Assembly: GCA_902780695.1 (NCBI GenBank)
Contig: CACZGM010000001.1
Coordinates: 1-64,000, forward strand
Reading direction: 5' to 3'
Length of the DNA stretch: 64,000 bases
Source of the DNA: an uncultured Ruminococcus sp.
Lineage (GTDB): Bacteria > Bacillota > Clostridia > Oscillospirales > Ruminococcaceae
Within the stretch, counting starts at the first letter, position 1. Each line of letters begins with the position of its first letter. The notes under the pieces were generated by a model that was not told the origin of the DNA, made no database searches, and saw only the letters and a list, made by a program, of their open reading frames with translations. Positions 25,001 to 33,824 of this stretch are shown here, in pieces. The position numbers and the translations under genes were made by a program.

Positions 25001-28000
25001 CGGATTCGGCATCACAGACCGCTTTATCAACATAGGTCTCAGCTCCATTTCGAGCATACGCCTTGCCATGATAATATACAAGCGGTTCGGGATACAGCTC
25101 GATACAAGAAAGCTGATCTCGGAAGGCTGCATCCAGAGTATCGAGAACATAATACTTGCCGGTCTTCTTAAAAAGGATGTGCAGGATAATGATATCCCGT
25201 CCGGAAAACCCGCCGAGAATGCAAATCCCGCGGTGCAGTCCTGCCGGCTCAGCTTCGCGCAGCAGGGTGTTTACACCGAATGCCAGGCAAACCCCGACGC
25301 TGTGATGTACAACATTCCCTTCGCGGTACACTTCCCTGCGGGCATCGGCGCACAGCAGCTCGAAGCCGCCGTGCGAAGTGTGGTCGATGCTCATCCGTAT
25401 ATTCTCTGCCGCTTTGTTCCGAACGGCGACAACGAGATCATACAGGAGCCTGTTCCCGGCCAAAAACTTGATATACCGTACAGTGAGATGTCTCCGGACG
25501 AGTTCGCAGCGTACAAAAAAGCGTTTGTACGCCCATTTGACCTTGCAAAGGGACCTGCGGTAAGGTTTGAGATCGTTAAAACGGACAGCCTTGTTCTGCT
25601 TGCGGATATGCATCATCTTGTCAGCGACGGCGCATCCGTGGATCTCTTTATAAGCCAGCTCTGCCTCGCGCTGAACGGTGAGGAGCCGGAGAAAGAGAGC
25701 TACAGCTATTATGACTTTGCTTCCGAGGAAGAGATAGCACCGGAAACGGAGGAATTCTTTGCCGGACAGATGGCAGGAGTAGATGAAGCAACGCGGCTGA
25801 TCCCGGATATATTTGCCGATAATCTCCCGCATACGGAGAAAAATGTGAACGCGGAGACGGATATCGCGGCGGTCAGGGAATATGCACGCAGTAACGGAGT
25901 GACCCCGGCGGCAGTATATCTTGCAGCGTGCTATATCACATTCAGCAGATATGTCTGTGAGGACACCGCCGCGATCGCTACTATCTCCAACGGCAGGAGC
26001 AATCTGAAGATCGGCAATACCCTTGGAATGTTTGTCAATACTCTTCCCCTTGTCATGACGATAGACCGGAAAGAAGATACTGTCGGCTTTATACGCCGTG
26101 CAGCAGAGGGCTTCACAGACACCATTGCTCACGAGAGCTATCCGTTTGCCCGCATCGCGGCAAAATATGACTTCCATCCGGCGGTATCATACGCGTATCA
26201 GATCGGAGTTATAAACGAATATTCCACAAAATACGGAACGGTATCGGCGGAACTGTTTGACCAGAATATTGCGAAGCTTCCCGTTTCAGTATTCATCAAC
26301 GGTACGGAAGAAGCCGCACATATATCGGTGACTTACGATTCCGCTCTGTACAGCGAAGAGATGATGCAGGGTCTTGCAGCAAGCATCGAAAATGCCGTCC
26401 GCGGACTTATGACCTGCGGGACGCTTTCCGAGATCAGCCTTACAGACGAGGCTCAGTGGAAGGTGCTTGACGGCTACAACCGCCCGTGGGATCTGGATTA
26501 CGACAAAAGCGATACCGTTGTCACCAAATTCAGAAAGAACGCAAAGGAACAGCCTGACAAGCCGGCTGCCGTATATAAGGATAAGACATATACTTACAGA
26601 GAACTCGACGAGCTTACGGATCGTCTGGCGGCGAAACTCCGTCATTATGTCTGCAAGACAACGGGAAAAGATTCTCTCAGGGAAGAAGTCGTGGCGATAC
26701 TGCTGCCGCGGAACGAGAATGTATTTCTGCTGCCCCTGGCCGCGGTGAAGGCAGGACTTGCCTACGAGCCGCTCGACCCCAGCTATCCGAAGGAGCGTCT
26801 CAACTTTATGGTCAGGGACGCGAACGTCTGCCTGCTTCTCGCCGAGGACAGCCTGAGAGATCTTGTGGACGAATATGAGGGTCCGGTGCTGACAGTCAGC
26901 GAGCTTTACTCAATGGACGATGCACAGACCGTGCCTTTTGAGCAGTCTCCGGAGGATCTTTTCATACTGCTTTACACATCAGGCTCAACAGGTACGCCCA
27001 AGGGCTGTCAGATCGAGCACAGGAACGTTGTATCTTATTCATACGGTGTGCGCAGCGATTTCTACACAAGGGATGACAGGATCGCCGCCTATGCTTCCTT
27101 CGGCTTCGATGTGAATATGTCCGACATATTCTGCACGCTGCTCAACGGCGGTACGGTTTACCTTATCCCGGAAGATATACGCATGGATCTCGGAGCTCTT
27201 GCGGATTATTTCGACGAAGCCGGCATCACCGCTCTGCTGCTGACGACACAGGTAGGCGTACAGTTCCTGCTGAACTACCCAAACATGAAGACACTGCGTA
27301 TGCTGGTCATGGGCGGCGAGAAGCTCCCCGCGGTGGACCCGTCCAGACTCTCATATACAATTGTGAACGGATACGGACCTACAGAGAACTGCTGCGGCGT
27401 AAGTCTCTTCCCGATCAAGGCATGGGAACCCAATATCCCGATCGGAAAGCCTATGAGCTCTATCCACGCTTATGTTCTTGACAAGACCGGACACAGACTC
27501 CCCGCCGGCGCGGCAGGAGAATACTGCCTGTCGGGTCCGCAGGTCAGCAGAGGCTATCTTAACCGTCCCGAAAAGACCGCAGAGGCTTATGAGGACTGCC
27601 CGTTCAACGATTTCCGTATGTATCATACCGGCGATATCGTCCGTTACCGCCAAAACGGTGACGTGGAATTTGTCGGCCGCAGAGACGGACAGGTCAAGAT
27701 ACGCGGCTTCCGCATCGAGACCAAGGAAGTGGAAAGCGTGATCCGCGGCTTCGCAGGAGTCCGTGACGTGACGGTACAGGCGTATGATTATGAGACCGGA
27801 GGAAAATACCTCGCGGCTTTCGTGGTCAGCGATACCGCACTGGACACAGCGCAGCTTGCCGAATATATAAAGACGCAGAAACCCGCTTATATGGTTCCCG
27901 CCGCGATAATGCAGATAGATAAGATACCTCTTACCGTAAATCAGAAAGTTGACAAGAAGGCCTTGCCGGAGCCCAGACTGCAAAAAGCCGCCTATGTTGC

Positions 28001-29495
28001 GCCTTCGGGCAGGACAGAAGAGGCTCTCTGCGCCGTATTCGGCAGCGTACTCGGCATAGATCGCATGAGCGCGGAGGACGACTTCTTCGATGTGGGCGGC
28101 AGTTCCATACTTGCCATGAAGGTAGTAATGGCAGCCGAAAAAGCAGGATACAGCATCGTATATAACGATGTATTCACCTATACAACACCGAGGGCTATGG
28201 CGGGATTTATCGACGGACGCAGTAAGGATACCGACGTTTCCGACGAAGTTCCGGCAGAAAACGAAGTGCCGGCGGCAGCCTGGATCGGCAGAGACGGCTA
28301 TGATTACGGCAGGATAAACGAACTGCTCAGCCGCGGCACGATCGATGCTTTCCGCAGCGGCAGGCCCAATCCGCTGAACGATGTGCTCCTCACGGGCGCT
28401 ACCGGCTATCTCGGCAGCCATGTGCTGCATGAACTGATAACGGCTCATGACGTCCGCATCTTCTGCCTGGTAAGGCCCGGCAAGGATCAGAGCGGACAGG
28501 AACGACTCATGTCGCTGCTGCGGTATTATTTCAACAGCGACTTCCGGGAGCTCTTCGGCACGAGAATAAACGTCATTGAGGGCGATGTCACGGATCCCGG
28601 CGCACTGATGTCATTTGAGGCACCCTGCGCGGATATGACTGTCATCAACTGCGCGGCAAGCGTCAAGCATTTTGCACGCGGCAATGAGATCGAACGCGCA
28701 AATATGGGCTCTGTCCGCAGTCTTACAGCGTGGTGCGAAAATAATAACGCCCGCCTGATACACATTTCCACAGGCAGCGTAGCGGGAGAACGTCAGAACG
28801 GAGTACCGCCGCTCAGCTTCAGGTTTGATGAGCACGTTCTGTACGCCGGTCAGGTCATAGACAACAATCAGTATGTACATTCCAAATTTATGGCGGAGCG
28901 CCATGTCTATGAGGAAATACTCGACCGCGGTCTGCGCGCAAAGGTACTGCGCATGGGCAACCTCGCTCCGAGAGCGGAGGACGGAGAGTTCCAGATAAAT
29001 TATACGACAAACAGTTACATGAACAGCTTCCGGGCATTCCGGGCACTGGGTATGATAAGCTATGACGCGCTTGACCGGAATGTGGAGTTTTCTCCGATCG
29101 ACACGCTCGCGAAGGTTGTTATCGCCATTGCGGGAACGCCGGACGACTGCATCTGCTTCATCCCGCTCAACCCGCACCGACCGCTCATGGGTGATGTAAT
29201 CCGTGCGATGAACGAAGAAGGATATCCTATCCGCGGCGCGGAACCCGAGGAATTTATGTCGGCGCTGCACGAAGCGCTTTCCGACGAGACCAGGCGCGAA
29301 GCGGTAAGCACTCTGGCGGCGTACAACAGCGGCAGCAATACTCAGGAGATAGGTCCGGAGAGCTGCGACAATTCCCTTACCATGCAGATATTGGAACGTC
29401 TCGGCATCTCGTGGCCGGAGACTGGCAATGCCTACATCAGACAGTTCCTGAGAAAGTTGGGTCAGAAAGGATATTTCGGAGGAAACGGAGAATGA
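22065..29495 (+). CDS. Non-ribosomal peptide synthetase, C-A-T-C-A-T-R, predicted N-acyl dipeptide aldehyde synthetase
   Basis: A 2476-residue NRPS. Order by approximate residue: C1 (33-440, HHIVSDG near 154), A1 (455-950, YTSGSTGTPKG near 605), T1 (960-1040, IGLSSISS near 990), C2 (1060-1440, HHLVSDG near 1181), A2 (1480-1975, same core motif), T2 (1985-2060, VGGSS near 2010), and a thioester reductase (2100-2470, TGATGYLGSH near 2107 and YVHSK near 2269). A leading C domain suggests an N-acyl cap. A terminal reductase suggests release as an aldehyde. The layout equals that of ruminopeptin-type gut NRPSs, which make protease-inhibiting dipeptide aldehydes. By eye the pocket codes are roughly DAMFSGVIL (A1) and DVSLVGGCG (A2); I assign no amino acids. 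Start ATG 22065 follows AAGGAG. Confidence 0.93.
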   Translation: MNTKFKEMTQENEGSTAYRDPVSGASAENSGLREIYPLPQNQKGILAECLAKPDTTIYNLPVLYRLSDRLDLMRLKKAVETAAAAHPYISSSIVTDSDGDFKVKRNYGAAPTVEYIETARLPEDLVIPFDLMKDNLCRLRIYKTDDGSYLFMDIHHIVSDGTSFAVLAHDINTAYSGGEVLPETYTGFDCASDEEKLRQTEKYESARAYYEKLLSGAEPEMLPEGDVSGEAPSLGYFSVDTDITGAEVSVFCRKNNVKKTPFFNAVFAFVLGKYNCRNDVLYTTVYNGRKDPRTEHIVSMLVKTFPVFCHIDADQTASAFAQDLGRQIEESKENDIYSFAEIANEHNISPDIIFSYQGRDFLINSIGGEPAEQTFMELSEAKVPLHIDLYEKDGKLLFSGDYRKDLFSADYVNRMIACLEHTLREFLKDPVLKNVCIANESTCKEMDALNATETDVPDTDIVSLFRAAAEKYPDREAVIFRDEVLSYRQTDEISGRIAGSLRSNGIGKGKVVSVLVHRGTAMVTASLGVLKTGAAYQPLDPGYPAERLSFMMTDADCALLIADEDLLEKVPDYKGKVLLTKEIPTLPVCEDTPGAISPSDLFILLYTSGSTGTPKGVMLEHRNLVNFVTWYRGFYSLDENSRVAAYASYGFDANMMDLYPALTTGACVCIIDEDIRLDLIAMEKWFNSLGITHAFMTTQVGRQFYSMTDTPKLKYLSTGGEKLVPLPPKSGNPEFYNVYGPTECTILTAYKLVDKLYERIPIGRALSNYKCYVVDSSLNRLPPFVPGELLIAGRGVGRGYLNRPDLSGKAFIKNPFSDEPGFERAYRSGDIVRLLPNGEIDFIGRNDGQVKVRGFRIELTEVEGVIREFPGIKDATVQAFEDADTGEKFIAAYVVSDSTIDISALNDFIREHKPSYMVPAVTMQIDSIPLNQNSKVNKRALPKPVPEMHEDTGKVCAAAPMNVLEQELSDIISGIVGRTGFGITDRFINIGLSSISSIRLAMIIYKRFGIQLDTRKLISEGCIQSIENIILAGLLKKDVQDNDIPSGKPAENANPAVQSCRLSFAQQGVYTECQANPDAVMYNIPFAVHFPAGIGAQQLEAAVRSVVDAHPYILCRFVPNGDNEIIQEPVPGQKLDIPYSEMSPDEFAAYKKAFVRPFDLAKGPAVRFEIVKTDSLVLLADMHHLVSDGASVDLFISQLCLALNGEEPEKESYSYYDFASEEEIAPETEEFFAGQMAGVDEATRLIPDIFADNLPHTEKNVNAETDIAAVREYARSNGVTPAAVYLAACYITFSRYVCEDTAAIATISNGRSNLKIGNTLGMFVNTLPLVMTIDRKEDTVGFIRRAAEGFTDTIAHESYPFARIAAKYDFHPAVSYAYQIGVINEYSTKYGTVSAELFDQNIAKLPVSVFINGTEEAAHISVTYDSALYSEEMMQGLAASIENAVRGLMTCGTLSEISLTDEAQWKVLDGYNRPWDLDYDKSDTVVTKFRKNAKEQPDKPAAVYKDKTYTYRELDELTDRLAAKLRHYVCKTTGKDSLREEVVAILLPRNENVFLLPLAAVKAGLAYEPLDPSYPKERLNFMVRDANVCLLLAEDSLRDLVDEYEGPVLTVSELYSMDDAQTVPFEQSPEDLFILLYTSGSTGTPKGCQIEHRNVVSYSYGVRSDFYTRDDRIAAYASFGFDVNMSDIFCTLLNGGTVYLIPEDIRMDLGALADYFDEAGITALLLTTQVGVQFLLNYPNMKTLRMLVMGGEKLPAVDPSRLSYTIVNGYGPTENCCGVSLFPIKAWEPNIPIGKPMSSIHAYVLDKTGHRLPAGAAGEYCLSGPQVSRGYLNRPEKTAEAYEDCPFNDFRMYHTGDIVRYRQNGDVEFVGRRDGQVKIRGFRIETKEVESVIRGFAGVRDVTVQAYDYETGGKYLAAFVVSDTALDTAQLAEYIKTQKPAYMVPAAIMQIDKIPLTVNQKVDKKALPEPRLQKAAYVAPSGRTEEALCAVFGSVLGIDRMSAEDDFFDVGGSSILAMKVVMAAEKAGYSIVYNDVFTYTTPRAMAGFIDGRSKDTDVSDEVPAENEVPAAAWIGRDGYDYGRINELLSRGTIDAFRSGRPNPLNDVLLTGATGYLGSHVLHELITAHDVRIFCLVRPGKDQSGQERLMSLLRYYFNSDFRELFGTRINVIEGDVTDPGALMSFEAPCADMTVINCAASVKHFARGNEIERANMGSVRSLTAWCENNNARLIHISTGSVAGERQNGVPPLSFRFDEHVLYAGQVIDNNQYVHSKFMAERHVYEEILDRGLRAKVLRMGNLAPRAEDGEFQINYTTNSYMNSFRAFRALGMISYDALDRNVEFSPIDTLAKVVIAIAGTPDDCICFIPLNPHRPLMGDVIRAMNEEGYPIRGAEPEEFMSALHEALSDETRREAVSTLAAYNSGSNTQEIGPESCDNSLTMQILERLGISWPETGNAYIRQFLRKLGQKGYFGGNGE

Positions 29496-32400
29496 AGCTG
29501 TTCCACGAACTTATAACAGAATATGCCGCAGCGTTTCCGGACAAGGCAGCGGCAGTCGATCCGCGGGGAGAGATCAGCTACGGCGAAATGGAAAGGCTCA
29601 GTTACGGCTTTTCCCGCGTGCTTGCCGCACTGGGTACAGAAACCGGTGATGCTGTCGCGGTCTATGTGCCCTATACCGGAGAGATACTGCTCGGTGCCGT
29701 TTCGGCACTCCGTGCGGGCGCGGTGTTCATTCCGTTTGACTGCGAATATCCCGTGGAACGCCTGACATTTATGCTTGAGGACTCCGGAGCGAAAGCGATA
29801 CTGACTACGCGGGAGCTATGGGAGCAGAAGCCGCTCGGCTTTCCCGAGGAAAGAGTGGTCTTCATGGACGAGCCGCCCTCACAGGAGCAGAAGGACGTTC
29901 ACTGCGAGACGCTGTCCGATAATTCCCCGGCGATGCTGCTTTATACCTCAGGCACGACAGGAAAGCCCAAGGGTGTGCTGCATATCCACAAAATGCTTCT
30001 GCACATCGCTGATTGGATGAATGTACATGAGGGAGCCGAAATGGACGGCAGCACGAGATCCGGTGTCATTACGAGTTTTTCATTTGTGGGAACTCAGATG
30101 TTCCTGCTCGGTCCGCTGTCAAAGGGCGGTACCGTGTGCATAGCTCCGGAAGCCGCGCGAAAAGATCTGGGGTATCTGCACAGTTTCCTTGCTGAACAGC
30201 ACATCACCCACATCTTCGTACCTTCCGGACTTGCCGCCATACTCGCGGAGGATCATGATATCAGCGGGATCTTTGTGTTCGCGGCAGGCGAAAAGCTGAG
30301 GAATTTCAGACCGCTCGTACCCGGGAACTTCCTGATCGACAGCTACGGCAGTACGGAGACCAGCGGAGTTTTGTCAAAAAAGGTCTACGGAGACGAGACA
30401 CGCATCCTCGTCGGAAAACCGTTTACAAATACAAAGACGATGATCGCGGACGAAGCTATGAAGCCGGTAAAACCCGGAGAAGCGGGAGAACTGCTGATAT
30501 CCAGTGAGTTCATGTCCCGGCAGTATTGGAAGCTGCCGGAGCTGAGCAGGGAAAAATGGATAGAACTGGACGGAACGGCATGGTTCCGCACGGGAGACAG
30601 AGCCTTGCTGACAGCAGAGGGAGATCACGACATCCTCGGACGTATCGACAATATGGTAAAGCTGCGCGGTTTCCGCATAGAGACCGGAGAGGTGGAAGCA
30701 CAAGTCTCCGCAGCAGCCATAAAACTCGGACGAAGCGATGTGAAACAGGTCGTTGTGACCGTTAAGACAGTCGGCGGCGTGGAAAATCTGGTATGCTACT
30801 ATGAATCGGGTCAGGAGCTTGACAGTCAGGCTGTTACGGAGGAGATCGCCAAAAACCTGACGGAATATATGATCCCGAAGCTCTGGGTCAGAATGGACGC
30901 AATGCCGCGAAACGCTAACGGAAAGGTAATGCGCGGTGAGCTTCCGCAGCCGCGCCGTCAGCGGAAGAATTCCCATTACGAAGCGCTCGACAGCGAGGTC
31001 CTTGCACGTCTTGTATACACGCTGGAAGATCTGCTTGATACATCGGTTTCGTTCAGTCCGGACGACAGATTCACAGATCTTGGAGGGACATCGCTTATAG
31101 CTATAAAATATTCCGCGCTCCTACGCGAACAGGGTATCAGGATCAGCAGCGCGCAGGTGCTGCGTCTGAATGTGCTCCGCAGTATAGCGGAGGCCGCGGA
31201 TATAGCTTACGAACAGCTCTGGACCGAGAAAGAGTACAGGATGATCCGGGAGGATTTTGCCGCACGGGGCGAAAAGATCCTGAAAGTGCTTCCGATCACT
31301 CCGGAACAGGACGATATGCTGTTCAAACAGATCCTGTATCCGGATCGCTTCGACTTCAGAAGTGCCGCATTCCTTCAGGTGGACAGTCCCGTATCAGAGA
31401 AGGATCTGCGCGAGGTGCTGGATATAGTTTCCGAGGAGAACGAAGCTCTGCGCTCCGCTATCGTATTCCATGATGTCGGGGTAATACAGCAGGTCATCAC
31501 GGACAGGAAGATACCGCTGGAGATCTCGGACAGCGAAGCTATCGGGTCCCGCGAGATGCTTGAGACACAGAACCGGCTTCTGTGCTCTCCGACTGACCTG
31601 CAAAGGACCTGTCCTGTACAGGTGATATATCTGCGTACAGAAGGCAGGTATATGCTGTGCGTACTTACAAACCGCACAGCTTTCGATCAGACGAAGCGCA
31701 GTGTCTTTCTGGCGCGGCTGATGGGTCTGCTGGAAGAAAGATATCCGGAAGATGAGGCAATACGCGGGTGGCGTGAGCTGCTGGAGGAGAGCCTTACGGA
31801 AAGCACGGGCGATGCCGCCGAACACAAAGGTGAGATAAGCACGGAAAAGCCGTCGGATATCTGCGTATATTCGGAAAACGATGGTCCGAAGATAGTATTT
31901 ATCCACACTGCGAACACCGGCAGTTCCGCATACTACCGTCTTGCGGCAAGGATCGGCAGCAAGGTTTCATTCTCGGTCATCGAGCCGTTCAATTTGTATC
32001 ATCAGGATGAAGCGCGTTACGGCATAAAACAGATCGCGGAAAAATATATAGAGATACTGAAACGCAGACAGCCGCAGGGACCTTATATCCTCGGCGGCTG
32101 GTGCTACGGCGGTGTGATCGCGCATGAAATGGCTTGTCAGCTTGAAAAAGCGGGAGATGATGTACGGTATCTGTTTTTGCTGGACTCACACGCAACCACG
32201 AACGAACAGCTGCGGAGCTCCTTCAAAGCCATGAGTATGCAGGTCGATCGCACATACTTTGAAACAAGTCCGCTGTTCGCGGATCTCAGGGAAGCCGGAA
32301 TGCTGGAGGCCGTAATACAGAACTCGATGCACTCATCGGAAGATATGATGAATCATGACCCGTCCGTTTTTCACGGGAATGTACTGTATTTCAAGCCCGA

Positions 32401-32611
32401 TCAGATCCCGTCCGGCATATCCGAGGAAAGCCGTCGGTACTGGAAGAGAATGATGGGATTTGAAGCCGGGAACTACGAGCGGTATTGTGAGCCGGACAAA
32501 CTCCGTATCGTTCACACACCGCATGAGCATGACCTGATGATGGACGACCCGTCACTTAACATCATCGTACCGGAAATGATGAAGGCAATAGAAGAAAGCA
32601 AAAAGGAGTAA
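29492..32611 (+). CDS. NRPS-like protein A-T-C(degenerate)-TE with Cys thioesterase
   Basis: A 1039-residue protein overlapping the NRPS stop (ATGA), with GGAGG at 29479-29483. The A domain (1-495) has YTSGTTGKPKG near 149 and YGSTETSG. At the place of the conserved FD motif it reads SFSFVGTQM, so the Asp that binds the alpha-amino group is Val. The T domain has LGGTSLIAIKY near 530. A condensation-like region (about 600-760) has TNRTAFDQ where HHxxxDG is expected, so it is probably not catalytic. The C-terminal thioesterase (about 800-1030) has GGWCYGG with Cys871 in place of Ser, and the later HEHD supplies the His. It likely activates a non-alpha-amino acid; its link to the first protein is unproven. 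Confidence 0.88.
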   Translation: MKLFHELITEYAAAFPDKAAAVDPRGEISYGEMERLSYGFSRVLAALGTETGDAVAVYVPYTGEILLGAVSALRAGAVFIPFDCEYPVERLTFMLEDSGAKAILTTRELWEQKPLGFPEERVVFMDEPPSQEQKDVHCETLSDNSPAMLLYTSGTTGKPKGVLHIHKMLLHIADWMNVHEGAEMDGSTRSGVITSFSFVGTQMFLLGPLSKGGTVCIAPEAARKDLGYLHSFLAEQHITHIFVPSGLAAILAEDHDISGIFVFAAGEKLRNFRPLVPGNFLIDSYGSTETSGVLSKKVYGDETRILVGKPFTNTKTMIADEAMKPVKPGEAGELLISSEFMSRQYWKLPELSREKWIELDGTAWFRTGDRALLTAEGDHDILGRIDNMVKLRGFRIETGEVEAQVSAAAIKLGRSDVKQVVVTVKTVGGVENLVCYYESGQELDSQAVTEEIAKNLTEYMIPKLWVRMDAMPRNANGKVMRGELPQPRRQRKNSHYEALDSEVLARLVYTLEDLLDTSVSFSPDDRFTDLGGTSLIAIKYSALLREQGIRISSAQVLRLNVLRSIAEAADIAYEQLWTEKEYRMIREDFAARGEKILKVLPITPEQDDMLFKQILYPDRFDFRSAAFLQVDSPVSEKDLREVLDIVSEENEALRSAIVFHDVGVIQQVITDRKIPLEISDSEAIGSREMLETQNRLLCSPTDLQRTCPVQVIYLRTEGRYMLCVLTNRTAFDQTKRSVFLARLMGLLEERYPEDEAIRGWRELLEESLTESTGDAAEHKGEISTEKPSDICVYSENDGPKIVFIHTANTGSSAYYRLAARIGSKVSFSVIEPFNLYHQDEARYGIKQIAEKYIEILKRRQPQGPYILGGWCYGGVIAHEMACQLEKAGDDVRYLFLLDSHATTNEQLRSSFKAMSMQVDRTYFETSPLFADLREAGMLEAVIQNSMHSSEDMMNHDPSVFHGNVLYFKPDQIPSGISEESRRYWKRMMGFEAGNYERYCEPDKLRIVHTPHEHDLMMDDPSLNIIVPEMMKAIEESKKE

Positions 32612-32617
32612 AACACG

Positions 32618-32911
32618 ATGAAAATTGAAAAAGAGATCAACGGAAGCTGCGCGACACTCATTCTCAGCGGCTGGATGGACACGGTGAACGCGCCGCTTAT
32701 GGCGGCAGCAGTAGATGAACTTGGCACCGGGATAAGCGAGATCATACTTGATATGTCAGGGCTGGAGTATATGTCTTCCGCGGGCATCCGACAGATCATC
32801 GCCACACATAAGCGAATGGACGGCGCACTGACGCTGAAAAATGTGCCGTCGGTGATAATGGATGTATTCAACACACTGGGACTTGCCGGCAAACTGAATA
32901 TAGTATCATGA
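32618..32911 (+). CDS. STAS-domain anti-sigma factor antagonist
   Basis: A 97-residue SpoIIAA/RsbV-like protein, 6 bases after the thioesterase gene with AAGGAG at 32605-32610, so it is part of the NRPS transcript. The phosphorylation loop DMSGLEYMSSAGIRQ is intact, the Ser pair being the expected target of an RsbW-type kinase. In this family the unphosphorylated form frees a sigma factor by binding the anti-sigma kinase. The kinase gene next to it is decayed (32937-33205), so a partner must lie elsewhere or the protein is an orphan. Confidence 0.87.
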   Translation: MKIEKEINGSCATLILSGWMDTVNAPLMAAAVDELGTGISEIILDMSGLEYMSSAGIRQIIATHKRMDGALTLKNVPSVIMDVFNTLGLAGKLNIVS

Positions 32912-32936
32912 CAGAGGTATGCAGCAGCATAATAAT

Positions 32937-33205
32937 ATGAAGATAAAAGCGTCGATTCTGGCGCTGACAGCATCAGCTTCGGCTGTAAACACTGCGGGAA
33001 CACTTGGATGATAACATACACCGACAACGGTTCGGAGTATGACCCGGTAAGTGCCGAACATGATGACCCCCAATTTTAAAAAATGGATCAGGGCGGAATG
33101 GGCGTGATATTGGCGCGCATGAGATCAAAAGAAATGATCTACAACCGCATCAACGGAAGCAATGTGCTGACAATGGTATTTGACACAGGCTGCATCCTCC
33201 CCTGA
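32937..33205 (+). pseudogene. Decayed RsbW-like anti-sigma kinase (HATPase_c)
   Basis: Coding remains of a GHKL serine kinase. From 33008 the frame reads MITYTDNGSEYDPVSAEHDD, equivalent to the FIDxGxPYDP N-terminal ATP box of RsbW/SpoIIAB. A TAA at 33077-33079 interrupts it. The same frame then gives MDQGGMGVILARM, the G box, and YNRINGSNVLTMVFDTG, the usual C-terminus. The first part is missing or shifted, and about 15 residues between the boxes appear deleted. It follows the STAS gene in the order expected of an rsbV-rsbW pair. Confidence 0.65.
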
Positions 33206-33290
33206 CCTTCTAATGAAATTTCCGCAAAATTTCCGGCACCATGTTTTGTTTGATTTTATTTGGCGATCATTCACAGCTTGCCTGTCCGGA
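33198..33290. repeat. 93-bp direct repeat, copy 2
   Basis: Nearly identical to 18140-18232 and in the same orientation. It begins inside the last codons of the RsbW remnant, so its arrival may have helped to destroy that gene. It is followed at once by further repeat sequence (33282-33430). Confidence 0.9.
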
Positions 33291-33430
33291 GTTCTGCAAA
33301 TCCAAAACATTCTGTACATACAGGCGCGGAGTCCGCGCTGACAATCCCGTCCGGGGTTTTCCGAGACGGGTTATTTTTCTGCCTCGCTGTCCGGAGTTCT
33401 GAAAATCCAAAACGTTCGGCACATACAGCG
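33282..33430. repeat. Imperfect 44-bp duplicated intergenic repeat
   Basis: Bases 33282-33325 (CTGTCCGGAGTTCTGCAAAT...) recur at 33388-33430 with a few changes. The part between, about 33329-33398, is present in inverted form at about 55099-55170 in front of the acetyltransferase gene. Hairpins such as GCGCGGAGTCCGCGC occur inside. No coding sense was found. Confidence 0.7.
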
Positions 33431-33440
33431 AAAAGCTGAT

Positions 33441-33548
33441 AACAAAGCCGTTTGTGGGTAATGGCACGATGCCATTCAGAAGGTTTCCAAAAGTGCGCAG
33501 GAGGCGCGCATTCAAAGAAACCTTCCAAATACCACAGACGGCTTTGTT
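33441..33548. ncRNA. Structured three-way-junction element of unknown function
   Basis: A 17-bp outer stem joins AACAAAGCCGTTTGTGG (33441-33457) to CCACAGACGGCTTTGTT (33532-33548) with a single G-T pair. Inside are a hairpin AATGGCA-CGA-TGCCATT (33460-33476) and a second arm GAAGGTTTC/GAAACCTTC (33479-33487, 33517-33525) topped by TGCGC/GCGCA. Either strand could fold. It lacks a strong T-run, so it may be a non-coding RNA, a small non-autonomous mobile element or an unusual terminator. Confidence 0.45.
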
Positions 33549-33683
33549 ATTTTGTCTGCTCGCAGAAAACAGCTGATGAAAAAGCACACAATATATTTAG
33601 CTCTGCTATCTATTCATTCTGCTGTGAAAAGATTATTGCATACAGCCTTAGCCCTGAATCGCCGAAAATATTTCGTTTCCCCC

Positions 33684-33712
33684 TTGAAATTACTGTCGAT
33701 ATATGTTATAAT
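33684..33712 (+). promoter_or_regulatory. Promoter of the first hybrid kinase
   Basis: TTGAAA (33684-33689), 17-base spacer, TATAAT (33707-33712); start near 33719. The leader is about 105 bases to the TTG at 33825 and contains an AT dinucleotide run near 33745-33765. Confidence 0.7.
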
Positions 33713-33824
33713 ATTGCCTAAATAATCGGGATATACTATTGATACATATATATATATATATATTCATAACAGCCACATAAAAGGGCAAAGATTTATAACG
33801 GAACGAAAGTTGAGTGACACTTAA

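Noticed and set aside
23571..26177. 868-codon open frame on the minus strand
   Set aside because: It lies wholly inside the NRPS, whose domains are clear; GC-rich third positions keep the antisense frame open. No start site or known domain.
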